Part shown: positions 63,189 through 64,000 of the stretch, in pieces
Position numbering within the stretch: position 1 is the stretch's first letter
Layout: every line of letters starts with the position of its first letter
Assembly (NCBI RefSeq): GCF_002287505.1
Contig: NZ_CP019688.1
Location: 978,673 to 1,042,672, forward strand
DNA: 64,000 bases
Direction: 5' to 3'
Origin: Corynebacterium glaucum
GTDB taxonomy: Bacteria; Actinomycetota; Actinomycetes; Mycobacteriales; Mycobacteriaceae
Program-made: the position numbers and the translations under genes
The notes under the pieces: generated by a model
What the model was told of the DNA's origin: nothing
The model's input: only the letters and a program-made list of their open reading frames with translations
The model's database searches: none

Positions 63189-64000
63189 ATGCCCACCACA
63201 ACCACTCGCAATAACCCTCACCAGGTCATTGCGGCCTACACCCCGAAAGTTGTCGAACCCCACGAATGGGACGTTGTCGCACCGTTTGTGCGCGAGCACG
63301 TCGCTGCTGTCGCCAGTGCTGTCTGGTCGGCTGACCAGTGCCGAAACGCCCTTCGACTCGTGACCCGTCTCGCAGTGCATGTGTTCAACGCTGGGCGAGA
63401 CGTCAGCGTTGCAGCCGTGTTCAGCGAGGGTGCTATCAACGCATTTTGCCACCAGGAGCTCGACACCGCGGCAACGCACGTCCGTGGCACGTCACGGGCG
63501 ACGCTGCGCCGCATTGCCAAGCAGGTCAACCCGAACTTCGACGGACCGCGTCAGCGTCCCGAGTACGGCAACGAGTCGAAGGCCGCACCTTACACCGAAG
63601 CAGAAGTGCTTGGCGTAAAGACCTGGGCTGACGCTGAGCACACCGAGTCTCGCCGCCAGCAGGCGAACCTGCTGCTTGCACTTGCACTTGGCGCAGGACT
63701 TCGCTCCGGCGAGGTCGCAAACCTCACGGCCGGCGACATTGAGACCGACGCACAGGGCACCGTGGTCTACCCGTGGGGCTACCGCGGGGCGGACAAACGG
63801 TTCGTGCCTGTCGAGAGCGAGTGGGCAGGCGTTGTCGCTCAGGCCGTCGAGAACGCAGCAAGCCGTACAGAGTGGCTGTTTCGGCCAATGCGGACAACCG
63901 CCGACTCGGGCACCGTTGCGACGTTTACGAAACGCTCTCCGCACCGGGGCACCGTGCTCGACATGGCCCGGGCGCGGACGACGTGGCTTGTCAACCAAGT
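63189..64000 (+). CDS. Tyrosine-recombinase-like protein 2 (3' end outside window)
   Basis: 270 codons visible, frame open at the edge. The N-terminal part (APFVREHVAAV; LRLVTRLAVHVFNAGRDVSV) is paralogous to the previous gene. The core LLLALALGAGLRSGEVANLTAGDI has the catalytic Arg172 and following Glu of tyrosine recombinases, and ARARTTWLVNQV at the edge corresponds to the second Arg region. The catalytic Tyr would lie outside the window. GAATATG has no strong ribosome site. Probably the active member of the pair. Confidence 0.75.
   Translation, partial: MPTTTTRNNPHQVIAAYTPKVVEPHEWDVVAPFVREHVAAVASAVWSADQCRNALRLVTRLAVHVFNAGRDVSVAAVFSEGAINAFCHQELDTAATHVRGTSRATLRRIAKQVNPNFDGPRQRPEYGNESKAAPYTEAEVLGVKTWADAEHTESRRQQANLLLALALGAGLRSGEVANLTAGDIETDAQGTVVYPWGYRGADKRFVPVESEWAGVVAQAVENAASRTEWLFRPMRTTADSGTVATFTKRSPHRGTVLDMARARTTWLVNQ

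Overview
The window is a high-GC actinobacterial chromosome segment that I assign to Corynebacterium. The gene order glgA/glgC - methyltransferase - sigE - anti-sigma factor - tatB - mrp - odhA is the corynebacterial one, and OdhA has the fused E2/E1 2-oxoglutarate dehydrogenase architecture of the Corynebacteriales. Species cannot be fixed from the sequence alone.

Positions 1-19.2 kb hold core metabolism and envelope functions: divergent glycogen genes, the SigE module with its zinc anti-sigma factor, TatB, the Mrp Fe-S carrier, OdhA, and a three-gene minus-strand cluster (EcsC-like membrane protein, 62-aa acidic protein, fused ABC exporter with a poly-glycine linker). A carboxylesterase and a very acidic hypothetical protein follow. 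Positions 19.2-25 kb carry an MFS transporter, a nucleoside hydrolase and a complete ECF-type transporter (S, T and fused A-A subunits), which suggests nucleoside salvage. The two ATPase halves have complementary defects that leave one composite site. An orphan ParA lies between this cluster and ldh. Positions 26-34 kb carry lactate dehydrogenase, an amino-acid permease, a DEAD-box RNA helicase, small membrane and secreted proteins and a proline symporter. Positions 34.2-42.1 kb form a DNA-maintenance operon: SNF2 helicase, SWIM protein, SbcD-like nuclease and YhaN/SbcC-like ATPase without a zinc hook. Positions 42-48.6 kb hold two YceI proteins, a RosR-like MarR regulator, PspC, a secreted hydrolase, an exporter, a DJ-1/PfpI protein and a broken hydrolase gene.

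From about 48.6 kb to the right edge the content is accessory. It starts with decayed sequence, a cmtR-cadD cadmium cassette with a leaderless-type promoter, an IS3-type remnant and a GC-rich repeat tract. Then come a Schlafen/AlbA_2-type gene with an overlapping partner, a type III restriction-modification operon (mod, res, plus an HNH-like third gene), a divergent protein with treble-clef zinc-ribbon repeats fused to a Vsr-like nuclease, and a module of one small HTH protein and two paralogous tyrosine-recombinase-like proteins. That module is studded with GTGCA-N4-TGCAC palindromes. In the first paralogue the position of the catalytic arginine is not arginine, while the second keeps it. This last module, running off the window, is the best candidate for an undescribed system.

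Across the core part, the decamer GTCGATAAGC (either strand) occurs 11 times, against about 0.1 expected by base composition. It was not found in the accessory part.
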